Positions 30,441 to 39,019 of a stretch of DNA of 39,019 nucleotides are shown piece by piece (within the stretch, counting starts at the first letter, position 1; each line of letters opens with the position of its first letter). The position numbers were made by a program, and so were the translations under genes. A model generated the notes under the pieces. That model ran no database searches and had not been told where the DNA came from. It was given only the letters and a program-made list of their open reading frames with translations. This DNA comes from Bacillota bacterium (GTDB lineage Bacteria; Bacillota; Negativicutes; Sporomusales; Sporomusaceae), in assembly GCA_023443285.1 (NCBI GenBank), contig JAEZVB010000069.1:1-39019 (forward strand), written 5' to 3'.

Positions 30441-32060
30441 CTATTTCCCGTACAATGCCGCTAATTGTTTTTTTACTTCGGCATTCTCTAGATATTCATC
30501 ATATGGCATACGGCGATCAATCATACCGTTTGGTGTAATTTCGATAATGCGATTGGCGATTGTCTGAATAAACTGATGGTCATGCGAAACAAATAAAAGT
30601 GTACCTTCATAATTAATCAGGCCATTATTCAGAGAAGTAATTGACTCTAAATCCAAGTGGTTTGTCGGCTCATCTAGGAGCAAAACATTGGCGCCGCTTA
30701 ACATCATTCTTGCCAGCATACAGCGAACCTTCTCACCACCAGACAGTACACTTGCTTCTTTCAAGCTTTCCTCACCGGAAAATAACATTCGTCCCAAAAA
30801 GCCTCTAATAAATGATTCTTCCTGGTCACGGGAAAACTGGCGAAGCCAATCAACCAGATTTAACTCTACACCATCAAAATACTCGGAGTTATCTTTAGGA
30901 AAGTACGCTTGACTTGTAGTTACCCCCCATTTGAAGGAACCGCTGTCTGCTTCCATCTCTCCCATTAGTATCTTAAAGAGAATTGTTTTCGCTATTCCTT
31001 CCGGACCGACAAAAGCAATCTTATCCCCTTTGGTAACGGTAAAACTAATGTCCTTAAGAAGTTGTTCCTCTTCCACTTTTTTGCTGATACTATCCACTGT
31101 CAGCAATTGATCGCCGGCTTCACGGTCAGGTTTGAAAGCGATATAGGGATATTTACGGGACGAAGGTTTAATATCATCAAGGCTGATTTTTTCCAATAGC
31201 TTCTTACGGGAAGTGGCTTGCTTAGATTTAGACGCGTTAGCACTAAACCGTTGGATGAAGTTTTGCAGATCTTTAATCTTTTCTTCTTTCTTCTTGTTGG
31301 CCTCTTTAGCCAATTGCAAAGCGAGCTGACTTGATTCTAACCAAAAATCATAGTTTCCAACATAGAGTTGGATATTCTGAAAGTCGATATCGGCAATATG
31401 CGTACAAACCTGGTTTAAGAAGTGGCGGTCATGGGACACCACAATAACCGTATTGGGGAAGTCGGCCAAAAAATCTTCCAGCCAGCTAATCGAATCAATA
31501 TCCAAATGGTTGGTAGGTTCGTCCAGCAGCAGAATATCCGGGCTGCCAAATAAGGCTTGCGCCAGCAGCACCCTTACTTTTTCATTACCGCTGATTTCTC
31601 CCATCTTAAGGTAATGAAGTCCTTCGGTTATTCCCAAGCCATTCAAGAGCTTTGCCGCTTCGGTTTCGGCATCCCAGCCGTTTAATTCGGCAAATTCACA
31701 TTCAAGTTCAGATACCCGAATACCGTCTTCATCCGAAAAATCTGGTTTGGCATACAGGGCATCTTTTTCTTCCATAATGGCATACAAACGGGCATGACCC
31801 ATGATAACTGTTTTTAATACATCAAACTCATCAAATTCATAGTGATTTTGTTTAAGTACGGCAAGTCGTTCCCCAGGAGTAATAGCCACATCACCGGAAG
31901 TCGCCTCAACCTCACCGGAAAGCACCTTTAAAAAAGTTGATTTTCCTGTACCGTTGGCGCCAATAAGACCATAGCAATTTCCTGGCGTAAACTTTATATT
32001 AACATCCTTGAACAAAATGCGTTTGCCAAATTGCAGAGTCAGGTTATTTGTACTAATCAT
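30441..32060 (-). CDS. ABC-F ATPase, YbiT/YkpA-like
   Basis: A 539-residue soluble double ATPase of the ABC-F type, acting on ribosomes. Domain 1: Walker A GANGTGKST (about 34-42), the altered signature ISGNEKVRVLLAQALF and DILLLDEPTNHLDID. A linker with charged helix KEANKKKEEKIKDLQNF follows. Domain 2: an altered P-loop GPEGIAKT (third glycine replaced by alanine), normal signature LSGGEKVRCMLARM and LLLDEPTNHLDLE. An altered first signature is usual in the YbiT group; the altered second P-loop is less expected. ATG 32060. The gene stands alone. Confidence 0.87.
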   Translation of the reverse strand: MISTNNLTLQFGKRILFKDVNIKFTPGNCYGLIGANGTGKSTFLKVLSGEVEATSGDVAITPGERLAVLKQNHYEFDEFDVLKTVIMGHARLYAIMEEKDALYAKPDFSDEDGIRVSELECEFAELNGWDAETEAAKLLNGLGITEGLHYLKMGEISGNEKVRVLLAQALFGSPDILLLDEPTNHLDIDSISWLEDFLADFPNTVIVVSHDRHFLNQVCTHIADIDFQNIQLYVGNYDFWLESSQLALQLAKEANKKKEEKIKDLQNFIQRFSANASKSKQATSRKKLLEKISLDDIKPSSRKYPYIAFKPDREAGDQLLTVDSISKKVEEEQLLKDISFTVTKGDKIAFVGPEGIAKTILFKILMGEMEADSGSFKWGVTTSQAYFPKDNSEYFDGVELNLVDWLRQFSRDQEESFIRGFLGRMLFSGEESLKEASVLSGGEKVRCMLARMMLSGANVLLLDEPTNHLDLESITSLNNGLINYEGTLLFVSHDHQFIQTIANRIIEITPNGMIDRRMPYDEYLENAEVKKQLAALYGK

Positions 32061-32202
32061 TGTTTATACCTATCTTTCCTAAAATCTATTACAAAGGTTA
32101 ATTGTAACATATTATATGCTAAAAATAAAGCCCGCTCTATTGACAACCCCGTTCTCCCGCAACTTTTATAGATAACGCCAACTTCTACATCGATCGTTAC
32201 TC

Positions 32203-32238
32203 AAAAAAGCAGCACGGTATAAAGTACACCGTGCTGCT
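32203..32238 (-). terminator. Terminator of the citrate operon
   Basis: AGCAGCACGGT (32208-32218) and ACCGTGCTGCT (32228-32238) pair perfectly around 9 nt and are followed on the minus strand by six T. It lies 10 nt after the oadA stop. Confidence 0.9.
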
Positions 32239-32247
32239 CACTATTTT

Positions 32248-33600
32248 TTATTGCCTATGTTTGCTAAAGAAGTCTAGCGCTACTTCAGGGAATAACGCAT
32301 AGGACAAAACATCCTCAGTTGATGCATTACCATAGCCCTTTTCGCCAAGCTCCTGACGCAACGCATCCATTTGCGGCGCAATGTCATCTGCCGGCCGATG
32401 GGTAATGACCGGCTCATCGCCGACAATCATTTGCCTAAACTCAGGGTCAATGGGAGCCGGGGTACGACCATACTTACCGCGAACAATATCTTTAATTTCT
32501 CTAGGCACCACTTTATAGCGTCCTAGCATTACATTAAACGCAGCCATAGAGCCAGTTATCTGGCTGGTTGGTGTAACCAGCGGCGGATAGCCGAGTTCGG
32601 CCCGTACCCGGGGCATCTCTTCCAAAAGATCCGGGTATTTATCAGCCATGCCCTGTTCCTTCATTTGATTCAACAGGTTGGACAACATGCCTCCCGGAAT
32701 CTGGAAAGACAGCACTTTGGTATCAATGTCAATGGCCGTATTAAGGTTGAAATCTTGCGCCAACGCTTTTTTCACTGCTCGGAAGTGGTCGGCAATCGGA
32801 AACAATTGTTCCTTTTTAATACCACAATCACGCGCTGTTCCTTCAAGGGCGGCAATAATAGCCTCAGTAGCCGGCTGTGAAGTACCCAGCGCAAAAGGTG
32901 ACAAGGCACAGTCAATGATATCTATGCCGGCTTCAATCGCCTTGAGGTAAGTCATCGATGCCATACCACTGGTATAGTGCGTATGTAGTTGTATCGGAAT
33001 GTTGATATCGGCCTTAAGCGCCTTGACCAAATCGTATGCGGCGTATGGCGCCAACAAGCCTGACATATCTTTAATGCAGATTGAGTCAGCCCCAAGTGAC
33101 ACCAAGTCCTTGGCAACCTTAAGAAAGCTGTCCTGATTATGATAAGGGCTGATAGTATACACAAATGCCCCTTGTACATGGGCGCCGGCTGCTTTTGCTG
33201 CCTTCATAGCCACTTCCAGATTGCGTACATCATTTAAAGCATCAAAAATCCGGATGTTGCTTACCCCATTATCAACAGCTCTATTAACAAATTCGCGCAC
33301 AACATCATCAGCATAATGATTGTAGCCAAGCACATTCTGTCCGCGTAAAAGCATTTGAATCGGAGTTTTTTTAAGATACTTTTTCAGTGTACGAAGTCGC
33401 TCCCACGGATCTTCATCAAGAAAACGCAAACAGCTGTCAAAGGTAGCTCCACCCCAAGCTTCAATAGCATGAAAACCAATACTGTCCATTTGTTCCAGAA
33501 CAGGTATCATATCCGTAATTCGCATACGTGTAGCGGCAAGTGATTGGTGGCCGTCACGAAGTACTGTCTCCATAATTTTCACAGGTTGGTTAGTAGTCAT
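32248..33600 (-). CDS. oadA: Oxaloacetate decarboxylase alpha / pyruvate carboxylase B-type carboxyltransferase, no biotin domain
   Basis: A 450-residue carboxyltransferase. The metal and catalytic residues of the family are present: ETVLRDGHQSLAATRM (D16), CIKDMSGLL with the carbamoylated lysine K177, and LHTHYTSG with H206 and H208. It ends near residue 450 at DFFSKHRQ and lacks the C-terminal biotin carrier found in full OadA (about 600 aa), so a separate carrier protein must serve it. Behind citrate lyase it would decarboxylate oxaloacetate to pyruvate, probably with a sodium-pumping membrane subunit encoded elsewhere. Methylmalonyl- or pyruvate-carboxyl transfer is also possible. ATG 33600 has AAGGAG; 19 nt after citXG. 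Confidence 0.88.
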   Translation of the reverse strand: MTTNQPVKIMETVLRDGHQSLAATRMRITDMIPVLEQMDSIGFHAIEAWGGATFDSCLRFLDEDPWERLRTLKKYLKKTPIQMLLRGQNVLGYNHYADDVVREFVNRAVDNGVSNIRIFDALNDVRNLEVAMKAAKAAGAHVQGAFVYTISPYHNQDSFLKVAKDLVSLGADSICIKDMSGLLAPYAAYDLVKALKADINIPIQLHTHYTSGMASMTYLKAIEAGIDIIDCALSPFALGTSQPATEAIIAALEGTARDCGIKKEQLFPIADHFRAVKKALAQDFNLNTAIDIDTKVLSFQIPGGMLSNLLNQMKEQGMADKYPDLLEEMPRVRAELGYPPLVTPTSQITGSMAAFNVMLGRYKVVPREIKDIVRGKYGRTPAPIDPEFRQMIVGDEPVITHRPADDIAPQMDALRQELGEKGYGNASTEDVLSYALFPEVALDFFSKHRQ

Positions 33601-33618
33601 AATTTGGCTCCTTCCCTA

Positions 33619-35016
33619 TCAGCATATTTTATTTTTAGTTTCAACAATGTATAAGAAATACGTGGCTGCTAGTAAATCAGCAACACCACCTGGGCTAATG
33701 TTACGTTCTATAAAAGTTTTATCAAGCTCAATAATCTGGGCTCTACCAACCTCTGTCAACATACCGCCCTGCGCCACGATGGCCTTGGCCTGACTTTGGA
33801 CCTCAAGCAAAGTATCCATGCCGTGGCGGTGTAATATAGTGGTATCCTGAACAGTTGTCATCAAGTGCAAGAGAGTATGCACCAACGCATCATTGAGTGA
33901 TAAACCGTGTCTTAAAGCTTCGGTCAATACTGGCAGAGCGCAGTTTCTGACACTAGGTATACCCGCTTCGCTTTCACCCCGGATGCCAGTTACACCATAT
34001 TGCAGATACAGTCTTTCGCCCGCAGTCAGTTTTGTCGCTGCTTGCTTTAATGCAAGCGGCGCAAGTTCACGCGCGACAATTCCGTTTGTCATGGCAGCTA
34101 CTGCGTCAAGAATTTGAGCAGCGGTAACATTGTGCGATTGTTTTAAGCAGTAAGCAGCCGCCGCAGTAAGAATACCCAATAAAAACACCAGACCCTTTTG
34201 GGTATTAACCCCGCCGGTAGCCTGCAGCATCTGATGTTCACCGTCTTTACCGATATAACGTAGCACCGGCAATAGATCTGTGAGCAGGCCTTGATGATAA
34301 TAACCGGCAGCAGCACAGCGAAACATCGTACCCGCAAGGGTACTGCTGCTCATCAAAAATGAAAAAAAGTCCATATCTTGATGAGCCCCGGAATTATCGC
34401 GATCTACCAAGCCAGGTGCCGGTGTACAGGCAGCTTCCATCAGCATAGCCTCCACAGCCCAGGAGCCAATATCCCAAATAGCTCCCGTCCAGGGATTCGT
34501 AGCCGCAGCAGCAAATGATGTCAGGCGCTCCTGAACATTATTTAAGATGTCCTGACTGTCATGGGTGCCTAAGCGCCGACACAAGACCGCCGGTTGTTCG
34601 CACAAAAAGCAAGTACGTTCATTGCGTCCGAGGCCGCGCCGGGAAATCTGTCTGCCGTCAGCATCAAAAACATCCAAATCAAACAGTCTGGCATGATAGC
34701 CTAACTCTTCAATAGCAATGCAAGCGAACTTTAGCTTGTCCGGGTCACCGTTAACAGCCAGTACGGCAACCGGTCCTGTTAGTTGATATAAAAACCGCTC
34801 TTCCGCAATAACAAAACCTTGTTCTACCGCCATGACACGCAGCTTGTCAACTGCCGCCCGCAATAGACCTCGGCTTTCCGGGCTATCCTTGACTGCCCCT
34901 GGTATATTGGTGGTAATACTGACAATTGGCATTTTATAGGTATGGCGTAATTCAGCTTGCAGAAAAGCCAGTCGTTCTTTGGCTTCTAACACATCTGTTA
35001 AAGTTACTTGCTGCAA
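33619..35016 (-). CDS. citXG: Fused CitX-CitG, citrate lyase prosthetic-group enzymes
   Basis: A bifunctional protein of 465 residues. The CitX part (1-155) transfers the phosphoribosyl-dephospho-CoA group to CitD; its signature GLGRNERTCFLCEQPAVLCR at about 129-148 is followed by H152. The CitG part (about 160-465) makes the precursor; its signature TPAPGLVDRDNSGAHQDMD is near 205-225. Fused CitXG is known from Leuconostoc and Haemophilus. TTG 35016 is the likely start because GGGGAG lies 8 nt upstream; the frame runs back to 35034. Located between citF and oadA. Confidence 0.9.
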   Translation of the reverse strand: MQQVTLTDVLEAKERLAFLQAELRHTYKMPIVSITTNIPGAVKDSPESRGLLRAAVDKLRVMAVEQGFVIAEERFLYQLTGPVAVLAVNGDPDKLKFACIAIEELGYHARLFDLDVFDADGRQISRRGLGRNERTCFLCEQPAVLCRRLGTHDSQDILNNVQERLTSFAAAATNPWTGAIWDIGSWAVEAMLMEAACTPAPGLVDRDNSGAHQDMDFFSFLMSSSTLAGTMFRCAAAGYYHQGLLTDLLPVLRYIGKDGEHQMLQATGGVNTQKGLVFLLGILTAAAAYCLKQSHNVTAAQILDAVAAMTNGIVARELAPLALKQAATKLTAGERLYLQYGVTGIRGESEAGIPSVRNCALPVLTEALRHGLSLNDALVHTLLHLMTTVQDTTILHRHGMDTLLEVQSQAKAIVAQGGMLTEVGRAQIIELDKTFIERNISPGGVADLLAATYFLYIVETKNKIC

Positions 35017-35104
35017 CTGCCCATCTCCCCTCAAAATTCTCCACCAATTTTACCACAGTTATTGCCAAAATTAAAATTCTATAGCCACGTGATGCCCAAC
35101 ATCC

Positions 35105-36643
35105 CTATACCGGTTTACGTACCACATCAATAATTGTGCCATCACGATATTCAACTACAGCAACAACTTCATCAGTTACTGCAATAGGCTTAGGCTTTCC
35201 GGTCATATCATATGCCATTTTCTGCAAATCCTGAATACTCATGATAGGCAATGCCGTATCCTTCAACCTATCGATTAGATCAGTCCGGCGCGGGTTAATC
35301 GCGATACCGCGTTCTGTTACAATAACATCAACCGTTTCACCCGGAGTAACAATGGTATTTACCTTGTCAAGAACCATCGGCAGCCGACCACGTAAAAGCG
35401 GCGCAACTACAATGGCTAAATTCGCACCGGCCGCGGTGTCAGAATGTCCACCGGATGCTCCCATAATAATACCATTGGAATCAGTGATAACATTGATATT
35501 AAAATCGACATCAACCTCAGTAGCACTTAATATCACTACATCAAGATTATTTACAATCGGCCCACCATTATGAGGATTAGCATAGTAAGATGCCGACATT
35601 TCCAAATGGTTGGGATTATTTTTCAAAGATTCAATGGAAGGAATATCAAAATCCTGTACATCAAATACCGTTTTTATCAAGCCTTGTTCTAACATGTCAA
35701 CAAAAGGAGCAGTAATGCCACCTACACCAAAACTAGCCGTAATACCTTGAGCCAGCATCTTGTCTTTTATAAATTTAGCGGCTGCTAAAGATGCACCACC
35801 ACTGCCTAATTGCAGGGACCAGCCGTCTTTAAAGTAACCCGAATGCTCGATAACGCCGGTAGCATATTCGGCAATCAAAAGTTCGCGGGGATCCCTACTA
35901 ATTCTAAGAGCACCAGAAGCAATACCTCTAGGATCGCCAATACTCTCAAGTACCACAATAAAATCTACTTGGGTCTGGGGAATACTGATAGGGTGCACCG
36001 GATAGGAAACAAGATTATCAGTGATCGCCACAACTTTATCGGCATAAGCAGCGTCCACCATGGCATAACCCATGGAACCACAGGCCGACGGTCCCTGAAT
36101 GCCATTCATATTCCCATAGCGGTCACAACAGGGCGCCCCAATAAAGGCTACATCAATGGTAAGCTCTCCGGCTTCAATCGCACGTGCCCTACCACCATGG
36201 GATCTGATCAGGGTAGGCTTAACAAGTGTGCCGGAAGTCATGAGTTTACCCAACTTACCACGACCACCGCTAGTTTCAATAGCAGTAATTACCCCTTGTT
36301 CAATAAATGGAATAATTGCTTCATTAATATCACTTAGCGAACTTGGTGCCAGCGTTAGTCCTTTTATACCTTTTTTAGCAATAGCCGCAACAACCTGATT
36401 TAAAATATAGTCACCATTGCGAAAATGATGATGGAAAGAAATTGTCATACCATCTTTCAACCCAGTAGCTTCAATGGCTTGGTCGATTGATTTGACTAGT
36501 TTTTCAGACCGTGGCAGGTTAAGACGAATCTTGGGACCTGCAAGTCGCCCTTCAGGAGTTGTAGCAAACGGCCCACAATAAGGACGAATTTTACCAAATC
36601 CCGATATTTGATCCGGAATGATTCTTCCAGCTGCATTTATCAT
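35105..36643 (-). CDS. citF: Citrate lyase alpha subunit (citrate CoA-transferase)
   Basis: A 512-residue subunit that exchanges acetyl-ACP for citryl-ACP. Typical segments are GRIIPDQISGFGKIRPYCGPF at the start, ISFHHHFRNGDYILNQV, LRSHGGRARAIEAGE, FIGAPCCDRYGNMNGIQGPS, IVLE-type segments with GDPRGIASGA, and GASGGHSDTAAGANLAIV. The length matches the family (about 510). It lies 14 nt after citE and 88 nt before citXG; nothing is seen in that gap. Confidence 0.95.
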   Translation of the reverse strand: MINAAGRIIPDQISGFGKIRPYCGPFATTPEGRLAGPKIRLNLPRSEKLVKSIDQAIEATGLKDGMTISFHHHFRNGDYILNQVVAAIAKKGIKGLTLAPSSLSDINEAIIPFIEQGVITAIETSGGRGKLGKLMTSGTLVKPTLIRSHGGRARAIEAGELTIDVAFIGAPCCDRYGNMNGIQGPSACGSMGYAMVDAAYADKVVAITDNLVSYPVHPISIPQTQVDFIVVLESIGDPRGIASGALRISRDPRELLIAEYATGVIEHSGYFKDGWSLQLGSGGASLAAAKFIKDKMLAQGITASFGVGGITAPFVDMLEQGLIKTVFDVQDFDIPSIESLKNNPNHLEMSASYYANPHNGGPIVNNLDVVILSATEVDVDFNINVITDSNGIIMGASGGHSDTAAGANLAIVVAPLLRGRLPMVLDKVNTIVTPGETVDVIVTERGIAINPRRTDLIDRLKDTALPIMSIQDLQKMAYDMTGKPKPIAVTDEVVAVVEYRDGTIIDVVRKPV

Positions 36644-36657
36644 GTGTAAACCTCCTG

Positions 36658-37530
36658 TTACTTTTTAGTCGACTTGGCATAGGCCAGTACTCGTTCTGCC
36701 CTAAGCACCATCGGTGTGTCAATCATCTTGCCGTCCAAGTTAATTACGCCCGAATTTCGTTCAATCGCTGCCTTGTAGGCTGTGATTACCCGTTCGGCAT
36801 GCGCAATTTCTTTGTCACTTGGCATGAAGATTTGTTTGACAATTCTGACTTGGCGAGGATTAATAACAGATTTGCCATCAAAACCAAGCTGCTTAATCAT
36901 ATTGACTTCTGCTATAAATGTTTCTTCATCATTAATGTCGGAAAACACGGTATCTATAGCATCAATACCGGCAGCACGAGCTGCTAGTAAAAGCTGCGAT
37001 CTAGCTACATATAATTCCTTACCATCTTTGCTGCGTGTCGTCTTAAGATCAGCAATGAAATCCTCACCCCCAATGGCAAGCGCGACCATGCGCGGACTGG
37101 CGGTAGCAATCTCGTATGCACTCCTCAGTCCCTTGGCTGTTTCAATAGCAGCCATCATATTAATCGAACCAGCAGCAAAACCATAGCGCTCTTCAGCTTC
37201 GCCGATAATTGCGTCAACTTTGGCAATCTCCTCAGGCGATTCGGCCTTAGGCAGACGAATTAAATCGGGCTTAGCGGCCAATACCACTTTTAAATCATCT
37301 ATACCATAGGGTGTCAGAATGTGGTTAATGCGTATGGCAACCTCGCAGGGGTATTTAATAGTTTTAATGGCATTATGCACAAGCTGGCGGGCAGCATCTT
37401 TTTCACTAATCGCCACAGCATCTTCCAGGTCAAATATTACGGTGTCGGCCCCATAAATACCGGCATTTTGCAGCATTGCCGGATTGTTGCCTGGCATAAA
37501 CATCATGGCTCGACGCAATTTCTTCTCCAT
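36658..37530 (-). CDS. citE: Citrate lyase beta subunit
   Basis: A 290-residue HpcH/HpaI-family lyase that splits citryl-ACP to oxaloacetate and acetyl-ACP. The start RRAMMFMPGNNPAMLQNA, VIFDLEDAVAISEKDAAR with the acidic active-site residues, IRINHILTPYGIDDL, the metal-binding MAAIETAKG and IGGEDFIADLKTTRSKDG are all present. ATG 37530 lies 12 nt after citD. Confidence 0.95.
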   Translation of the reverse strand: MEKKLRRAMMFMPGNNPAMLQNAGIYGADTVIFDLEDAVAISEKDAARQLVHNAIKTIKYPCEVAIRINHILTPYGIDDLKVVLAAKPDLIRLPKAESPEEIAKVDAIIGEAEERYGFAAGSINMMAAIETAKGLRSAYEIATASPRMVALAIGGEDFIADLKTTRSKDGKELYVARSQLLLAARAAGIDAIDTVFSDINDEETFIAEVNMIKQLGFDGKSVINPRQVRIVKQIFMPSDKEIAHAERVITAYKAAIERNSGVINLDGKMIDTPMVLRAERVLAYAKSTKK

Positions 37531-37542
37531 ATTTTTCCCTCC

Positions 37543-37815
37543 CTAGCTACGCGCCCGGTTGATTGCGGTTAGTACTCGGGCTTCAATTGTAAAATCTAAT
37601 GCACCTTTGTCATTAGCGTGAACAGTTGCGTCCTGAACACCTTGCAGCATAAGTGTTTGGATAATTACATTTGTGATCTGCTCACCGAATTGCTGCATGG
37701 TCGGACTCACTAACTCAACTTTTATACCAGCTCCTGGCTTTGCAGGAGCAATCATAATAAGGATATCACTTGATTCTACGCTGCCGGCTTGCGCCGGTTT
37801 CAGCAATGTAGTCAT
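37543..37815 (-). CDS. citD: Citrate lyase acyl carrier protein (gamma subunit)
   Basis: A 90-residue carrier that holds the phosphoribosyl-dephospho-CoA group. The sequence AQAGSVESSDILI shows the modified serine at S15 (the family ESSD motif). The end VLTAINRARS is conserved. ATG 37815 is chosen because of GGGGGAGGA about 6 nt upstream; the frame extends to 37983 but without a ribosome site. It is the first gene of the operon; citC, the acetylating ligase, is not found in the window. Confidence 0.95.
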   Translation of the reverse strand: MTTLLKPAQAGSVESSDILIMIAPAKPGAGIKVELVSPTMQQFGEQITNVIIQTLMLQGVQDATVHANDKGALDFTIEARVLTAINRARS

Positions 37816-37854
37816 AATAAGTCCTCCCCCATTTTGATTATCTGACTTTTGCCT

Positions 37855-37884
37855 ATTATAACTAATATTCTGAAAGAACAACAA
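37855..37884 (-). promoter_or_regulatory. Likely citD promoter
   Basis: On the minus strand TATAAT (37855-37860) with a weak -35 (TTGTTG, 37879-37884, 18 nt away). A weak -35 fits an activator such as the divergent LysR protein. Confidence 0.5.
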
Positions 37885-38009
37885 ATACATATACGCGATT
37901 GCAGGCCATAATAAACTTGTATAGCAATGAATTTTAGCCCTAAACAAGGAAACTCGAGTGCCTTTGGCGTAAGATATATGCAACTGATAAATTCTCGGAG
38001 GTATTTTTG

Positions 38010-38894
38010 ATGGAAGAACGAGACTGGCTCATTCTACAGTATTTGTTCGAGCAAAAGAGTATCACTAAAACTGCCCAAGCTCTATTTATCTCCCAACCGG
38101 CATTAACGGCACGTCTTAGATATATCGAAGGATATTTTGGCATCAAAATTGTCCATCGCACAAGCAAGGGTGTCCACTTTACGCCACAAGGCGAATACTT
38201 GGCAAAATCTGCAACAGAGATGCTTGCCAGCTTGCGTACTATTAAAGAGCGCGTAACCGATATGAGTACTACGGTAGCCGGAACACTGCGCTTGGGTGCT
38301 TCCAGCTATATTACTATGTACATGTTACCCCGACTGCTCAAATTGTTTAAAAAAGAGTTCCCCCTTGTAGAATTTAAAGTAACAACGACCTGGAGTCGAG
38401 ATATCTTTAATTTAGTACATAATCAAGACATCCATGTTGGTTTCGTCAGTTCAGACTACGGTTGGGAAGGCCAACAACATCTGCTCTTTGAAGAACCTAT
38501 CTGTATTGCATCAACCAGCGAGATCTCTCTGGAACAACTACCCAAACTGCCGCGAATTAACTATCAAACAGATTCCCTCATTAAAGCGATGATTGATAAA
38601 TGGTGGCGGGAGAACTTTAGTAAACCGCCCTCGATTAGCATGGATGTAGATAAACTTTCCACTTGTAAGGAAATGGTGGTAAACGGTTTGGGGTATGGCA
38701 TTATGCCCTCAATGATTGTAAATAATGTTACTAGCCTACACAAAATTATCTTAACTGATAAAGATAAACAACCTTTGCTACGTCGGACACGAATGCTCTA
38801 TCATTCAGAAATGCTCGAAATGAATGTGGTTAGTGCCTTTGTTAATTTTGTTAAAGAAATTGATTTCCCCACCGTCATTCTGTCTCAAGAGTAA
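38010..38894 (+). CDS. LysR-family regulator, divergent from citrate lyase operon
   Basis: A 294-residue LysR regulator: helix-turn-helix at residues 17-45 (SITKTAQALFISQPALTARL, RYIEGYFGIKIVHR) and a two-lobed effector domain from about 90 (GTLRLGASSYITMYMLPRLL). The C-terminal lobe contains MVVNGLGYGIMPSMI. ATG 38010 has GGAGG 9 nt upstream; the TTG at 38007 is too close to prefer. It very probably controls the cit-oadA operon from the shared 190-nt region, in response to citrate or a related acid; this is inferred from location. Confidence 0.9.
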   Translation: MEERDWLILQYLFEQKSITKTAQALFISQPALTARLRYIEGYFGIKIVHRTSKGVHFTPQGEYLAKSATEMLASLRTIKERVTDMSTTVAGTLRLGASSYITMYMLPRLLKLFKKEFPLVEFKVTTTWSRDIFNLVHNQDIHVGFVSSDYGWEGQQHLLFEEPICIASTSEISLEQLPKLPRINYQTDSLIKAMIDKWWRENFSKPPSISMDVDKLSTCKEMVVNGLGYGIMPSMIVNNVTSLHKIILTDKDKQPLLRRTRMLYHSEMLEMNVVSAFVNFVKEIDFPTVILSQE

Positions 38895-39019
38895 AGATAA
38901 TTCATCTACAGACCCAGACAAATACCATTATTGCGCATGTTACAAATATTCTCATAAATTTCTTTGATACCTAGCCATAGTTAGTTTGAATTTTACTTAT
39001 ATAACCCCGTACCCTATAC
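38895..39019. other. Window end, no gene seen
   Basis: No open frame, RNA gene or terminator with a clear T-run could be supported in these 125 bases. Confidence 0.5.

Noticed and set aside
38895..39019. Short minus-strand frame with IKEIYENICNMRNNGICLGL
   Set aside because: A stop lies a few codons upstream and nothing supports translation.

Overview
The window looks like a chromosomal segment of an anaerobic Negativicutes-type Firmicute (Sporomusa/Pelosinus-like; an inference from gene content, moderate GC, AGGAGG-type ribosome sites, frequent TTG/GTG starts and the mix of Gram-positive-style regulators with anaerobic metal-sulfur genes). No phage, insertion sequence or CRISPR array is visible.

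Layout. 1-370: end-cut membrane protein. 520-604: tRNA-Leu with its own promoter and terminator. 765-2756: two-gene Fe-S assembly unit (sufC-sufB, SMS/SUF-like). 3092-4008: divergent flavin-type oxidase and HxlR regulator. 4083-8068: an 'orange protein' (ORP)-like operon: DUF134 regulator candidate, two MinD-type ATPases each carrying two 4Fe-4S motifs, a small NifX/ORP protein, and an Mrp ATPase fused to a second ORP domain with a His-rich tail. 8322-10806: phosphatidylserine decarboxylase (apparently starting with ATA), a radical-SAM SCIFF-maturase remnant, a CDF metal exporter with a EutS-like microcompartment-fold protein, and a DUF5320 protein. 11161-12620: a second, internally deleted copy of the hxlR/DUF134 control region driving a DUF364 putative metal-chelation protein and a second ORP protein. 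12766-13808: a split YeeE/YedE sulfur transporter pair. 14112-14838: tRNA cluster His-Gln-Lys-Lys with repeated spacers. 14938-17439: HrpB helicase.

17554-25791 is a galactose unit: the mglBAC ABC importer, and a separate galT-galK-galE-ROK regulator operon. 25971-32060 holds unrelated housekeeping genes (DUF815 ATPase, class II aldolase, flavin oxidase, double GNAT, zinc-ribbon/winged-helix protein, ABC-F ATPase). 32248-37815 is a citrate fermentation operon, citD-citE-citF-citXG-oadA, with a divergent LysR regulator at 38010-38894.

The most striking feature is a 20-bp palindrome (core ATGAAATATATTTCAT or variants) found seven times between 2.95 and 11.36 kb, each just downstream of a promoter or just upstream of a gene of the ORP/metal region. 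It defines a local regulon that joins the ORP operon, the CDF/EutS-like pair, the lipid decarboxylase and the DUF364/ORP unit. Its regulator is not identified; the DUF134 protein is the best local candidate.
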